Source: Strigops habroptila | Taxonomy: Eukaryota > Chordata > Aves > Psittaciformes > Psittacidae | Direction of reading: 5' to 3' | Length of the DNA: 64,000 bases | NCBI RefSeq assembly: GCF_004027225.2 | Contig: NC_044296.2 | Span: 3,578,796 to 3,642,795 of the forward strand | In this document: positions 37,193 through 50,925 of the stretch, in pieces | Layout of the letters: each line of letters begins with the position of its first letter | Position numbering within the stretch: position 1 is the first letter of the stretch | The notes under the pieces: generated by a model | Databases searched by the model: none | What the model saw: only the letters and a program-made list of their open reading frames with translations | Told to the model about the DNA's origin: nothing | Program-made: the position numbers and the translations under genes

Positions 37193-40100
37193 GCCCTCAT
37201 CCTCAGAGGTGCCTCTCCAGGCATTCAGGACATTCAGGGAGCCCTGTGCACTGCGAAGGTGACTCTCCCTTTGCTGATTCTGGTTTAACTCTCTTAGTTA
37301 GCAGTAGTAATGCTCTCAGCATTGTGGTTGGGCTTAGCGGTTGGAGCCTGGATCGGCTTACGGAGTCCGAGTGGGGAAGCAGGGAGAGAAACAGGGATGG
37401 GATTGCTGCAGGGGTAGTTGTTTGGTGGGTTTGGTGTTGAAGGCGGTAGTGGTGAGCCCTTCCCTCAGCAGCACTTGTCCTTTCACTGTCCATGCTGCTA
37501 GAAAAAAGCCACATCTGGCATGTCCTTTCTCTTCTAGGCCATCATGTGAAAAGCACTCAAGCAGTTTGAGAACATGAAGAGCAAATCAGCCCTTTCTTCC
37601 TGGCGTGTTCTGTGTCCCTCATGATTTCCTCTAGCGCAGTGAGGAGTCCCAGACCTCTAGCATCTCCTGAAACAGCACCACAGAGACCAGCTCCGCCTGG
37701 GTAGTGGTTATCTCCCTGCTCTGGTGCGGTAGCACCATCTCTTCTGCTGCTTGCCTTGCAGCCTGCCTCAGTGATGGGATTTAGGAGTCCCAGTTCCAGT
37801 GGCTCTGGTTGTGGCTTGGCACAACTGGTCACTGTTACACCACGGAGGTGCCTTGGTGAAGTTCTTCTCTGCTTCTTCCCACTGCTGACACAGGGGTGAG
37901 GGCTGGGAGAGGGGCACATTTGAATACTGGAATGATTATAAATGGGTTGAGGTGTAAAATTTAAATTGGCCTCTTGGGGATACCACGGTTTGCCTGAGGG
38001 AGCAGGGAGATTGCCGAATTCCCCACAGAACCTGTCTGTCCAGGAGCTGCTGGGCGATGTGTCACCTTGATGAGAGCCTTGGTGGTTGTCCCTTGGTAGC
38101 CCGGTTCGATATCCAAGCTGAAACGCTGGTGTAACATGGGCTTGGGACTTCTTCATCCGAATTCTTCAATGCAGCTCTTCCAGCCCAATTTAGATTCTCT
38201 GCCAAATATATCAGACCTACGCAGGCTGCTCTGAATGAGCACAGGATGCAGCCGTTCCCGAGCGAGGAAATGGCTGGCTGGCGACTGGGGAAGGGCTGTC
38301 CTTGCTCCACCGGCTCTGCAGATCTGCCCCTCTTGGCCAGCCCGAGGAGAGGAGAACACCACGGCAAAGCCAGCTCTTGGCTCCGCTCCTGCCTCTGAGG
38401 TGCTCTGCTGTGGGAGGGGATTAGTATTATTACTGTATTTTAAATAGGAAGGAAAATCAAGGTTCTTTATTACTTGTGGTCATCAAAGTTCCCATGATGC
38501 TCATTGAGGGTCTGAGGGGCGTTCAATTCCAGCGCTCCATCCAGACTTCAGTGGGAGCAATTACCAGATATTCTTCCTACCAGAGTTCCCTTGGCAGCAG
38601 CTGCAGGATGTGGGATTCTCCTTTCCTGCCTGAACTTCTGTGCTGCTAAATCCTGGTGCGTCCTGCCCTGGAGATTGTTGTTTCTGTAGTGTATTAGGTG
38701 TTTCTTCCTGGTCGATATATAGCTCATAAAGTGCTTTGGCTCTCCTAAGATGAAGGATGTAGCGGTGGAAGGAAGGGTGGTTGATGTATCTGCAGGGTTT
38801 TGGGGTAGATTTGCTTTTACCTTGGGCAGCTGCTTGGGATGAAGCAGTCCTAGAACACGGGTTCACTCTGCTGGAGCTTCCTATGCTGCCCAGGTATTTG
38901 TTTCTAGACAGTAGGGAGAGGCAAACCTCCCTGGCAGGTCTGACCTGGCAGTGGCAAGGAAAGCCCCAGCTCGTTTGCTTACCTGATAGTGGTGCGAGTT
39001 CATCAAGTTGGACTGAAACGAAGGGTGGTTGCTGTGACTGAGGAGCTTGGGCTGCCTTGATGCCGTCACAGCATCTCGGTTGCTTTTCCACTTCATGTTC
39101 AATTTGAGACATCGGAAAGTGGGATGCTCGGAGAGCTCTGAACTTTGGAAGCATCAGAAGTGAACACTTTGAGGAGCCAGTGGAGTGGTAGTTTGGGCTG
39201 GTTATGTGCTCAGGAGCCCAGTGCCTGCTCAGGAGCTGACTGAATCCTCATGATGTGACCAGTTTCGTTCCTTAGACGAGCCTTCCTGTTGTGAATCCAG
39301 TGATTAGAGCTGTGGTAACAGAGACCCTGCACTGAATAAAGGGAACATGATGCTTCCCAGAGTCAGGGCCTTCAGACAAGGAGTTCTGGGAGCTGGAGGG
39401 GTTGGAAAACAGAGTCGTATTGTCCACCAAGAGCCCGCGGATATTTGCAGGATGCTTGTTCTGCTCTGATCTCTTCACTTCAATAGCTGCATGATCTTGG
39501 TCATGCCATGTGTGTCCTCTGGTGTTTTACCCTGCGTGCGATGTCCTGTCGAGACATAAGGAAGCTGGAATCCCCTCTTTGCTGTTGGTGGCTCAAATAC
39601 CTGCTAAGCACAAAAGAGATCTTCCCATTGCATTGTCAAAAATTGAGATTCATTTAAAAAAACAAAAAAACAAAAAAACCAAAAAAACCACTTGCTTTTA
39701 TTTGATCTCAATTTTGCCACCCAATGCAGTCGGCTTCCGTTGGTGCACAGGGTCTTCCTCTCGGGAACACGCATCTTTTGCAGGTCTGCATAACTCAGAT
39801 GGTTTGGCACTAAGCTGCCAACAGCACATTCCTTTAGAGAGCAGTTGAATTTTAATAGCACCATAGAGTGGTTGAAATAGTGACTTCTCCCAAGCAGGCA
39901 AAACACCCTCCTTCATTTCCTCCTGCCTACCACCTTCCCACCTTCTTGGCTTTGTGTTGCTCCGTGCTAGGTGTGTTTCCCCGGGCCTCTGCATAGTTTA
40001 GGGTGGATCCTGGGCAGAGGGAGACCTGCTCGGGCTTGTCCTTGAGCTGTTGCAGAGCTTGGTGTCAGCAGAGACGATGGCTCATGCTCCGAATGGCCTG

Positions 40101-43100
40101 AGAGCTGCCTTTTATCTCGAGGGATCCAGGCTTGCCGATGTGGCCGTGCAGCTGGAAGAAGGAAAGAGGGGAACTGGGATGATCGCTCCCTAAATATAAA
40201 GTGAAGAGACAAGGGCTTGCGTTGTGTGACCTATAATTGGGGTGAGCTATTCATAGGGAAAAAATGCCCATTTCTCCGGTCGGTGGTGAGTGAGGGCTGG
40301 GATAATGTTTGGGCCTTGGGCAGCAAACCACTGCCTTTTTTTTTTTTATACATATGTGTATATATAGCAACATTATTTTAATAATTCTTTTCATAGCAGT
40401 GTTTCTGCAGAGTCTGCCCTCGCTGTCATACGCACATTTCCTACAAGAACCTGGGCACAGCAGCTTGTGATCCCCATTCCTTGGGTACCTTTGAGCAGCA
40501 AGAGGCCAAATAACCACTGTACTGTACTATGTACTGTACAAATAACCACGTGCTGTAGCCCAAAAGGCAGTTACTCCCAGGAAACCTCGTGCTGGCGATT
40601 GTAGAGGTGCCCTAAAGCCATTTTGCCTCGTGCTCGGTGGAAAAGGCGACGATAATTTTCCCCTCCTGCCCCGAGCGGGCGCGTGTTGTTGCTGCAGCTT
40701 CTCCTCTGTGCTGCTGGAGCGGGTGGCACCTGCAAGGAAAGGAGAGCTCTGCCCTTTCTAAAGTGCTTCGGGATCTCTTCCAGATGAAGAGCACATCGAA
40801 AACATTCCCTGTTACCGGCTCAGCAGATGTGACTCAGCTCTTCACCTGATACCTGCGCATTTCAGAGCCCTTCCGAGCTGCTCAGGTTCCCCGGTTTGCC
40901 CAGTGCAAAGAGGCAAAAGAGAGAAAGGAAAAACCCCAACCAAACCACTGAGGTTACATGGAAAACTAGTAATTAAGCAGCGTTTTGTCAGCACTTTCGG
41001 TTGTGATCCCGTCTTAATGTGGTCGTCTCATTTGAATGTCAATGTCAAATTCCACAACTCCTGTAGGAAAGCGATGGGGTGACATCCCGCTGGATGCGGG
41101 TGCAAGCTCAGGGGTTTCGGTTAACTCTGTTCTGCTCTTCTGCAGTTCCTCTGGTAGGTTTGAAAGGAGCAAGTTGATAACTTGAGTTTAAGAAAAGAAC
41201 CTTTTAGTGTTGAGGAGCAGCATCAAACAAGAGTTGGCCTCAGTGCGGAAGTGGTTGGATGTGGAACAGCCGAGGTTGCCTTGAGCAGCATCTCGGGGTT
41301 CTGCACCACTTCTCGCACAACAAAATGACATTTTTCCTGCCTGGAATCAGGCTGCTTTTGTGTTGGGCTGAACTCTGGAGCTGGGAATAGCCAAAACTCA
41401 CTTGAGTTGGTGTCTTGGAAATGCAGAGCGGGCTTAGCAACGCCGAAAGCCGAGTTAACTGAGCAGTTAGGGATGTGCCTTGTGTTAGGCCAGGCTTGTA
41501 AATAAGGTTTGTAAATACATTTGAGAGCTCTGGGGTTGTTGTAAACTCCCTCTTTCAACCGGGCTGTATTTTAAGTTGATGGTGCTCCCTCAGCTGCTAC
41601 GAGTGATACGTGAGGGCGAGTTCCAGACATCTCAAACACAGACACTTTGGGGTGAAATGTGGCACCTTTGTGACCCTGCAGAGACACACAGTCTGGGACA
41701 GTAAGTGTGTGATGCTGCTGGGTGTACAGAGAGAAAAGAGCTGCCCGGGAAATATAGGTCAGTAGTTGAAGCTCCCCCTCGGTGGCCCATTCAGACCTTA
41801 CTCTTGCCAAGGTAGGGAGCTGGCTGGCTGTTGTGCCAATGGCTTTCCTCACTGTCACCTGGCCATCAGGACCTTTCCCAGAGGATTTTGCCCATCCTGC
41901 CACTGCGGTGCTGTGTCCTGTGCCTGCTCTGAGCATGAGCAGAAGGTGGGGAGGTTCGTTTTGTGAACCTGGGAAGGTGCAAGGCTCTGTCTCTTGTTGC
42001 TAATCCCCAAGCTTTAACACTCCGGCCATTCAGCCCCTTGACAAGGGAGCAGGGTGTGATTTGAAGGGCTCAGTCTCTGTCTGTGGCTCGAGCATTCCGG
42101 GTGCTGCAGCCGTTCCTAGGGGGCTCAGGGCAGCCCCATCCACCCCTCGGCCACCGCAGACGAGGGACACAAAGGGCGTGTTGTGCGAGGAGAATGAGCT
42201 GCAAAGTTGTACAACTTTCCATGCCAGCCCTCGGCAGTCTCATGACCCTGCCGCCGTTCCCACACTGTCCGGCTCATTGTGCCACCCCCCTGGCTGGGGT
42301 TGGGGGTGACCTTGCTGCACGGCCTGACTTGCTCCCCCCAGATCCCCGAGGTCCCCAGAGCCCGGCTGTGTGGGTGATGGAGCTTGGCTGCCCACAGGAC
42401 TATTGCCCGAAGCTTCAGAATGCTTCACGCAGCTCAGATTCTCTTTGAGGGGTTTGGGAAAGCTTTGTAAATCATCTAATTCAGAGGGGAAGCAGGGGGA
42501 GGGAGGCTCTTGTGTCATTTCCAGGGCCAGGAAGCATTTGGGAGGGGGGGGGGCAGAGGTGTCAGACACATTTTTTTGGGGAGCAGTGTGCTGTGGTGGC
42601 TCAGATCAGGGGGGTTCAGGGAGCTCTGGGGCTGCCCTGGTGGGAATGAGGCAGTGGAGGCTTCCCCCATGGTACCCCAGCCACTTGGGAGGCCAGGAAG
42701 GGTCCCTTGGACCCCCTGTGGATGCAGAGATGCAGTGACCTTGCCCAAGGTCACCCCTGAAGCCGGTGCCCGCATTCGGAGCTTTCCTGGTCCCCAGGCA
42801 GTGCTCAGCCATCAAACAGCCCTTTCCTCCCTAGCGAGGGCTCCTTATCTTAAAAACCCGTGAACTAACAGCTCTGAATCCAATCTCTGCTGCTGCAGGA
42901 GCCTGGGAACCAGCTCTGGAGTCGGTGTCCTTGCTCCGGGCATCCCGGGAAGCTGCTTTGCTTCCATGCTTGGGCTTCATGGCAGGACTTGCGCCCTGTG
43001 CATCCTGCCCGGCTTCTCGGGCTCTTCCCTCCCACCCTGGCCCCCTGGCACGTTTGCTGGTTTATACATCACTGGTGTTTAATATTAAGGGTTTTCCTTC

Positions 43101-44189
43101 AGAGCGGTGTCACACGGACTCAGAACTGCCCTCTCCTGTGTTTTCTTTGGATAAAATAAGGTGCAGAAATTCCTTTTGTGTGTTGTTTTTTTTTTCCTCT
43201 TGGATTAACAAAGCTTTTAAAAAACGAGAAAACACAAAGAACCCCTGAGAAATGTGCTCGGAGCCCGGGATGGGGCTGGCTGCGTGTGTTGGGAAGCCTG
43301 TGTTGTTTTGCAACCTGGTTGCAAACATGGTGCTGGGAGTCGCTTCCTGTATAAATTACTTGGGTTCTGGATGTGCTCCTGACTCATCCATCCCCCCCTG
43401 TGTCATGTGGGGCAGCTGCTTCCCCCTGTGCCTCAGTTTCCCCATCTGTAAACTGGGGACCTTGGTACTTACACCGGTGCCAAGGTGCTTTGTGAACCAG
43501 ATGACTTATGTCTTGTCTTCTCTTGATCCCAGTGCTTGGGGTGGTGGTGATAAAATATATTGATGGAAAGGCAGACAGCATCTCTGCTGCAAGGAGGATG
43601 GGGGTTGACTGCTGGAGGTGGAGAGGAGGAGAACATCATTCCCAGTTTCAGGAATCAGTAAACCAGGGCTGGGCAAAGTTGAGGGTCTTCTTGTGGGCAG
43701 GCAGAGCGGTGAAGCTGGTTTTGTTCTTGCCTGTGTTTGCCCCAGTGCCCTTCTCCCAGCAAAGGGGGATCCCTTTGGAACGGAGCTGCTCAATTCGCTC
43801 TGGCTTCTTCAGCCTTTGAAGAGAGGATGTGTTTAAAGCCAAGTGGATCCGTTTCTGTTGTGCTGGCGTGTCAGGGGTGACTTACTTATCTTTTCCCAAG
43901 CAAACCTGTTGTAAAGAGCGTTGGAAAGAACTGCGGCTTCTGCTGAAGCCTTTCTGAGATGGGGGCTGGCGCCAGCTCCGGGGCTCACCCTTGGTGAGAC
44001 CGGTCTCCTCTCTGGTCACTGCAGGGGCTCCTGCTCCTGGGGAAGGTGCAGTGGGTGCCTCGGGTTTGGGTGGCTAAGCTGGTCTCTGCAGAGCTCAGGC
44101 TGGGGTGGTTGATGCTCCCCTGTTCCTGCACCCTGCCTGCAGACCCGGGGACCCCAGGGACAAGCGATGGGAATGGTTTTCCTGGTGAT

Positions 44190-44338
44190 GCCCCATCCCT
44201 GGCAGTGTTCAAGGCCAGGTTGGACACAGGGGCTTGGAGCAACCTGCTCTAGTGGAAGGTGTCCCTGCCCGTGGCAGGGGGTTGGAGCTGGATGAGCTTT
44301 AAGGTCCCTTTCAACCCAAACCATTCCATGATGTGATT
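44190..44338 (+). repeat. CR1 LINE 3' end (ZBTB7A intron 1)
   Basis: Sense-oriented last 150 bp of the young subfamily (CTTGGAGCAACCTGCTCTAG, then AACCATTCCATGATG). Confidence 0.92.
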
Positions 44339-44883
44339 CTGCGACTGTCATGAGTTTGGCTGGGCAGAGCAGAGCTGAATGAGCGTGGGACCCTCCCAGT
44401 AGAAGTGGTGGGATTGGGAAATACTTGCATAGGTGGACTGGCATCCAGTGGTGAGGCTCAGGCCGCTGTAGCCCAAGGCCGGGCATGCCTGCCAGCTCGG
44501 TCCAGATGCAGCCTGGCTGTATTAACCCTGGTCCTTGCCAAGGCTCGCTTGCTGTGACCCAGATCCGTGCTAATTCAGCTGTCCTCCCAGACTGTAGCTT
44601 GGGAGCATCTGGGCTGCATTTCTCCTCCTTCCCAGAGCGGAGGTAAGCATGGATCCGTCCTCGCCTGCTGATGGAGGCATGTCTTAGGTGTTGCGCAGGA
44701 TGGTGGGCTTGATGATGTGGAGAGGAGCCGGTAGCTGGTGCTTGCTGCAGAGCACGCTGGCATCAGCAGATAGGTCCCTGCTCTGCGTTGGGAGTTTGCC
44801 CGTGCGATGTGATGCCTCCAAGCAGCCAAGGCCTCCGCGACTCACTGTGTTTCCTTCTTCTCTCGTAGCCTTTTGCATCGAAG

Positions 44884-47800
44884 ATGGCGGGTGGCGTGGA
44901 CGGCCCCATAGGGATCCCTTTCCCTGATCACAGCAGCGACATCCTCAGCAGTCTGAATGAGCAGAGAAACAACGGGCTGTTGTGCGACGTGGTCATCTTG
45001 GTGGAAGGCCAGGAGTTCCCCACCCACCGCTCCGTCCTGGCGGCCTGCAGCCAGTACTTCAAGAAGCTCTTCACCTCAGGGTTAGTGGTGGACCAGCAAA
45101 ACGTGTATGAGATAGACTTTGTGAGCGCAGATGCCTTGTCGGCTCTGCTGGAGTTCGCTTACACCGCGACCCTTACTGTCAGCACTTCAAATGTCAATGA
45201 CATCCTCAACGCCGCCACACTGCTGGAGATCCCGGCGGTAAGGGATGTTTGCACGGATCTCCTGGACAGGAAGATTCTGGCCAAAAATGACCAGATGGAT
45301 ACAGTAGATCAAATTGATCAAAGGAACCATCTCAGAGCAAAAGAGTACCTGGAGTTCTTCCAGAGCAACCCCGTCAATGGCCATCAAGGCAGCTTTCCGT
45401 GGACCAACCCAGAGTTGAGAGACCTTCAGAGACTGAACTTCCGAGGCCAAGAGGAGGAGGAGGAGGCGGACTGCAATGGCATGGACTTCTACTCGCAAGC
45501 CCCCCTAAACGAAAGACCAAAGGCGAATGACTGTGATCCTGACAGCAACCCAGCCATGTGGCTGGACAGAGAGGAGGAGGAGGCGGCTCCTGGCTCCATG
45601 TTTTCACCTTCTCAGAATGGACATTACAGCAGCCGTGGCCTGGCCACACCGGGAGAAGAGGAGGGGACCCCGGGGGGGACTCTGGACCAGCAGGAAGCCG
45701 GTGACTCCCCCAGCTTTGTTCCTGCTGGAGCGGAGACGGAGGATGATGCAAGGGAGGTGGATGGGATGGCTGCGAGCGCCCTGCTGCAGCAGATGATGAA
45801 TTCCGTGGGGAGGCAGCAGCTCGGGGAGGACGACCGAAAGGATGACGATGGGGTCATGGATTATTACTTGAAATATTTCGGCAGTTCGAACGAGGGCGAT
45901 GTCTATCCATCCTGGTCCCAGAAGGTGGAGAAGAAGATCAGGGCAAAAGCATTCCAAAAGTGCCCCATCTGCGAGAAGGTGATCCAGGGAGCCGGCAAGC
46001 TGCCGCGCCACATCCGCACCCACACCGGCGAGAAGCCCTACGAGTGCAACATCTGCAAAGTCCGATTCACCAGGTAAGGAGCGGGCGGCCGCTGGGGAGA
46101 GGGGCTGTCACACACAAAACCAGCTCTTGGCTTTCCCCAGGCGCTCTCACAGGACTGATCTGGGGCAATTTTATCTTGCCTGCTCAACTCATTCCCATCC
46201 TAACAGGCAAGTTGGATATGAAGGCCAGGGTTTGCCAGAGAGATGAGCAATTTGGGTGCCTGACTCTTGAGGTATCTCAAGAGGCCTGTCTTGATAGCCA
46301 CTGCCACAGCATCCCAGTGTCCTGAATTGCTGAGCTCTGCTGGAAACCTGGCCAGACCTGGGCTTCTTCAGAGGCCAAATAACGTGGTTGATGAAACAGA
46401 ACAGCAGCCCTTGGTATTTCCATCATGGCTGAGGTGCCCAGGGTTGAGGCAAGAGCTGGAGAGTTGTTTAGAAATGGCTCCATGGGGTGCCTGAAGCACT
46501 GGTGGCTGGTAGTTGGGTTGGGAAGAGGTTGGACCCTGCGCTGCTCGTGTCCAGACTCGGCCAACCGTAATGTTCTGAGCGATGGTGGCCCCGAACAACA
46601 CACAAACCCCGGTGGTTCAGCTCCCTGGGGGCGTTCTCCTCAGCCCTGTTTCTAATCAGGGTTCCTCCGCTCCTTCCCTCCGCCATGGGAACACTGAAGA
46701 AAGGGGATATTGTTTGGATCCCTGTGGTTCACTCGAGTCCGCGCGTTGCAGCGCCGCCTCCTCTCTCTGCTCTCTGTGGCTGAGCTGGGGCTGGGGTCCC
46801 ACCCTGGTCCCCCCCCCCAGCCCTGCTGAGGGGCTGCGTGGGCTGCCTGGCGCAGGAGCCAGACTGCTTGTCCTGCCTGCTGGAATATTCCTGGCCTTGA
46901 GAGTGCCGACCGCTTCCCTGCCAGCGCCACCCCTTCCCCAGAGCCTCACTGAGGTCCATGGGGCAGCCCATGGACGTGGCAAGTGAAGCCGATGGGGCTG
47001 AGCCATGGGCAGGAGGCCGCGTCCTGCCCCACGGCGCTGCCAGCCCCCTCGCCGGTGCACACCATGGCCGTGGCCGCACCCAGCCCCACGCTGGAGAGCT
47101 GAGGAATGCAGATAATGGCGGGGGCAGGATGCCAGCACCCGGCCCTGCGCTGGGCCCTGCCACGCGGCACCTCCCTGCCCAGCGCGGGGCCCGAGCCCTC
47201 CGCCACACCTGAGCGGGACAAGGTCCTCCTGCGGATGGATGAGCTGGAGGATGTGGGAATGCCACGGGGTCCCTGGAGGCTGCTGGCGCTGGAGGGGAGG
47301 GGGAGAGATGAGGGGAAGCATGGGGCTTCTGGGGAGGAGGGCACTGATGGGGCAGCACCAACCTCATTGCCAAGCGGGATGTGGTTCTGGGCAACCTCAT
47401 CCAGTTGAACATGTCCCTGCTCATTGCAGGGGGGTTGGAAGTGGATGAGCTTTGAAAGCCTCTTCCAACCCAAACTATTTGGTGATTGCTTTTCAGTCTC
47501 GCCCTCCTCCTGTGGGTATGGGATGGGGACCTGCTCCCCTTGGCCTCCCTGTGAAGAACAGGGGGGAAGCGCTCTCTCCCAGCCCCTCCAACCAAGGCCC
47601 TTTCATACTATACCAGGGCTGTGCTATTTTCCAGCCAAAATACCTCCCCCTGCTTCTTCCTGCAGCTGGCATTTGGGCACGGAGAAGCCTGGATGGGGAC
47701 AGAGGCACATGAGCTTGGCTCGGGCACTCACACCACTTATGGAACATCCTCCATGAGGCTGCAGCTGGTTTCCAGCTCCCTCTGCCCTCGGGTGCCACAG

Positions 47801-50016
47801 CCCTGTCCCCCCAGGACAGGCTGCCATGGGGTACAGCAGAGTGTGGCCATCTCAGGCCGCTGGCCCAGGTCTCCTCTGCTCTGGGTTGTTCTCAGCAGTG
47901 CTGTCCATGAGTTGCTTTTTGCTGCGTCTCCCGCAGCACCTGGGCTGTGCTCAAAGCCTTATCTCAGAGGCCTCTGATGTCAAAATGGGTGCAAACCTGA
48001 CCCATGCCCTCCATCAGCCTTATTGCCTGCCTTTGCCTTCCTTCTCTGTGCTCTCCATCCTCATCTCATCGGGTGACAGTGCATTGCTTGAAAACTAATC
48101 TCTTCCCTTTGCCATTAAAAATGCTGTGTGTCATAGAATCATGGAATGGTTTGGGGTGGAAGGGACCTTAAAGCTCATCCAGTTCCAACCCCCTGCCACG
48201 GGCAGGGACACCTTCCACTAGAGCAGTGGGGAAGCCTGGGCAGGGGGAACCTGCTGGGAGAAGTGCTCCCTTGTCCTGCAGGAGCGTTTGGGGTAAAGGC
48301 TGTTTGGTTTGGGGTGTTCCCCTGCCACCCCCTTGCTGGGTGAGGACCGGAGCCCGTCGGTTCACGCTGACTTCTGCTTCCTGGTTCCTCTGTGTTGGCA
48401 GGGGGAGGAGCGCTGATGGCGCTCTGATAAATCTGCTGAAGGAAAAGCAGAGTGATTTCATAAAAACGATAACGATTTATACAATTCTATAAAGAAATCC
48501 TATTTGAAAAGCAGTTTTGGTGTGTACCACGTTGCTTTAAGCCAGGCCTGCCTTCCCAGCCCCTTTGGGAGCGGTGTTAAAACCAGAGGCGGACACGTTC
48601 TTAGTGTTTTGATTCTTCCCTGAAGGTTTAGGACTTCCTGGGGCCTCGTGCTGCTGGAACTTGCCCCCATGGGTGAAGGCAGCAGTGGTTGTGCTGCACC
48701 AGACCCTGTTCCATAGCGGAGAGCTGGGTCCCCGGTGCCGAGGGGCGCAGTTCCCGTGCGGAGCTCCTCGCTGAGCCACGCGCTCCGTGCCTGATGGGTT
48801 TTTCCTCCAGGAAGCAGCGAGTCCCCGCGGCTCACGTGGCTTCGTTGGCCTCCAGCCCGGCTGCTGCAACTGCCCTCCCCTGGCTCCGGCGCGCTGCGGC
48901 AGCACGGCCTGCCCGGAGCCAGCCCCACGCTGCGCCATGCTCACACCCATACCCGGGCTCGGCCCTGTGGCCAGCTCTGGGCTGCAAGAGAGACATTGAG
49001 GTGCTGGAGCGGGGCCAGAGAAGGGCACCGGAGCTGGTGCAGGGCCTGGGGCACAAGTGTGATGAGGAACGGCTGAGGGACCTGGGGGGGTTTAGTCTGG
49101 AGAAGAGAAGGCTCAGGGGGGACCTTCTCGCTCTCTGCAACTGCCTGACAGGAGGATGGAGCCAGGAGGGGGCTGGTCTCTGCTCCCAAGGAACAAGGGA
49201 TGGGACAAGAGGAAACGGCCTCAAGCTGCACCAGGGGAGGTTTAGATGGAGATTGGGAAGAGTTTATCCACCAAAAGGGTGCTCAGGCATTGGAACAGGC
49301 TGCCCAGGGCAGGGCTGGAGCCACCGTCCCTGCAAGTGTTCACACACCGTGTGGCCGAGGCCCTCAGTGCCATGGGTTAGCGGTGGCCTTGGCAGTGCTG
49401 GGCAGCGGTTGGGCTGGATGAGCTTAAAGGTCTTTTCCAACCCCATTGATTCCATGACCCTGCATCAGGCGATGCTCAGCCCCGTCCCAGTGCGTGGGGA
49501 TGAAGGCAGACCCCCCCCAGCTGACCTGCCCTCCCCTTCCCTGTCCTTTGTGTCCCCCGCAGGCAGGACAAGCTGAAGGTTCACATGAGGAAGCACACGG
49601 GGGAGAAGCCGTACTTGTGCCAGCAATGCGGCGCCGCGTTCGCTCACAACTACGACTTGAAGAACCACATGCGCGTCCACACCGGCCTGCGGCCCTACCA
49701 GTGCGACAGCTGCTTCAAGACTTTCGTCCGCTCCGACCACTTGCACAGGCACCTTAAAAAAGATGGATGCAACGGTATTCCATCCCGGAGGGGCCGTAAA
49801 CCCCGGGTGAGGGATGCCGGGGGTCTACCCACCACCCCGCCGGGGAATCCTGAAGATGGAAGTTTCCCAACTGGTGGGGAGAGTCAAGAATCAGAGGACA
49901 CCCTGCAGAGGAACGGCCAGGAGCAGCAGCACTTTGAGGAGAATTCAAATAATGAAGCATCAGGATTGAATGTAGCAGGAGGGTCGTCCGAGGGTAACAC
50001 GCAAGGACTCTCCTAA
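44884..50016 (+). CDS. ZBTB7A: ZBTB7A (LRF/Pokemon), BTB-zinc-finger transcriptional repressor
   Basis: Two coding exons, 44884-46073 and 49563-50016, give 547 aa (human 584). The exon before the ATG starts at 44869 after a ctcgtag acceptor. The BTB/POZ domain (about residues 10-130) includes [38 protein letters not shown] and [12 protein letters not shown]. An acidic, low-complexity middle follows. Four C2H2-type fingers lie at about 360-380 ([14 protein letters not shown]), 388-408 ([14 protein letters not shown]), 416-436 ([14 protein letters not shown]) and 444-466 ([14 protein letters not shown]); the intron splits finger 2. A basic RRGRKPRVR follows. ZBTB7A binds GC-rich sites in the nucleus, recruits corepressors, and silences fetal globin in mammals. 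The bird protein lacks the long alanine runs of the human middle region, which explains most of the length difference. Confidence 0.97.
47379..47488 (+). repeat. CR1 LINE 3' tail (ZBTB7A intron 2)
   Basis: GATGTGGTTCTGGGCAACCT through CTCATTGCAGGGGGGTTGG to CAACCCAAACTATT. A diverged sense-oriented terminus. Confidence 0.88.
48131..48226 (-). repeat. CR1 LINE 3' tail (ZBTB7A intron 2)
   Basis: Inverted tail starting TCATAGAATCATGGAATGG and ending at CTTCCACTAGAGCAG. It is close to the young subfamily. Confidence 0.92.
48971..49458 (+). repeat. CR1 LINE 3' region, older copy (ZBTB7A intron 2)
   Basis: About 490 bp sense-oriented, from CCAGCTCTGGGCTGCAAGAG through GAGGAACGGCTGAGGGACCT to GGTCTTTTCCAACCCCATTG. 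It diverges more than the young copies and ends about 105 bp before ZBTB7A coding exon 2. Confidence 0.9.
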
Positions 50017-50759
50017 ACCAAAAAACACGAAACAGAAAGTGTCACAAAAATCTAGTTAGTAACTTTTCCTCCCGTTTTTTCTCTCTAAAGATGTTTCTCT
50101 CCCTTTTTTTTAAGAAAAAAAAAAGAAAAAAAAGAGAAAAAAGGAAAAAAAAAAAAGAAAAAAGAATATATATAATGTTTCCAATCTTCCCATCGTAAGC
50201 AGGGCTCCCCCGAGGATCCCTCAGTAGCCAAGGACCTTTTCTTGGAAAGGCAGACGCTAGGAAGCACGGGGTGGGGATGGAAAGTGGCTCTGTCACATGG
50301 AAAAGAGCTTCCATGTAAATCCAAAGCTTTATTTTGTGTCCAAACACACGTTAAAAAGAAAGAAAGAAAAAAAAAATAATAAAAAAAAACCTATTTCAGA
50401 GAGAGATCTATTTAAGAAAAAAAAAGCAAAAATAGCAAAAAAAAAGTGGTAGGAGAGGAAGGGCTCGGTCAGGGCGGGACACGGTGCCTGGAGCGGGGCC
50501 TTCCCCACTCCGCTCTATGGGAAGTCAGAGCTCCAGCGGTGGCTGCTGCGTCCCGGGGCAGCATCCAGGGACACGGGGGTCAGGTTTTTGGGGTGAGGGC
50601 TCAGGGTCCGTCCCAGCAGCCCCGTATGAAGGTGGGTTTGGCACCAGGGGAGCGACGGCGGCGGCTCCGGGGAGAAAATTGCCGAAAATTGCCTAAAAAT
50701 TTGCCTAATCATGTGAGGGACGAGCAGGAGTTTGCAGGGCGCCGGGGTGGGACACGCGG

Positions 50760-50925
50760 TGCGGGGACACCCCGTGGTGGGGACACCCGTTGTTGGTGTG
50801 GGGGCACCCAAGGCTGGGGACAGTCAGCAATGGGGACACCCCATGTTGGGAACACTCTGGCATTGGGGACACCCAATGTTGGGGATACCTAATGTTGGGG
50901 ACCCCCAGTGCTGGGGACACTGTCA
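50760..50925. repeat. Minisatellite, GGGGACACCC-AATGTT units
   Basis: About ten imperfect units around GGGGACACCC, the later ones spaced by CAATGTTG / TAATGTTG. It lies within 0.9 kb of the ZBTB7A stop codon, probably in the 3' UTR. Confidence 0.8.

Larger units (their letters stand above)
31501..44868 (+). other. ZBTB7A: ZBTB7A intron 1 (about 13-14 kb, no coding sequence)
   Basis: I found no exon with homology-like content here. It holds three CR1 tails (31710, 36945, 44190), short A/T simple repeats (for example about 39654-39690 and 40338-40370) and otherwise single-copy DNA that may contain enhancers. The coding exon acceptor is at 44868. Confidence 0.6.
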
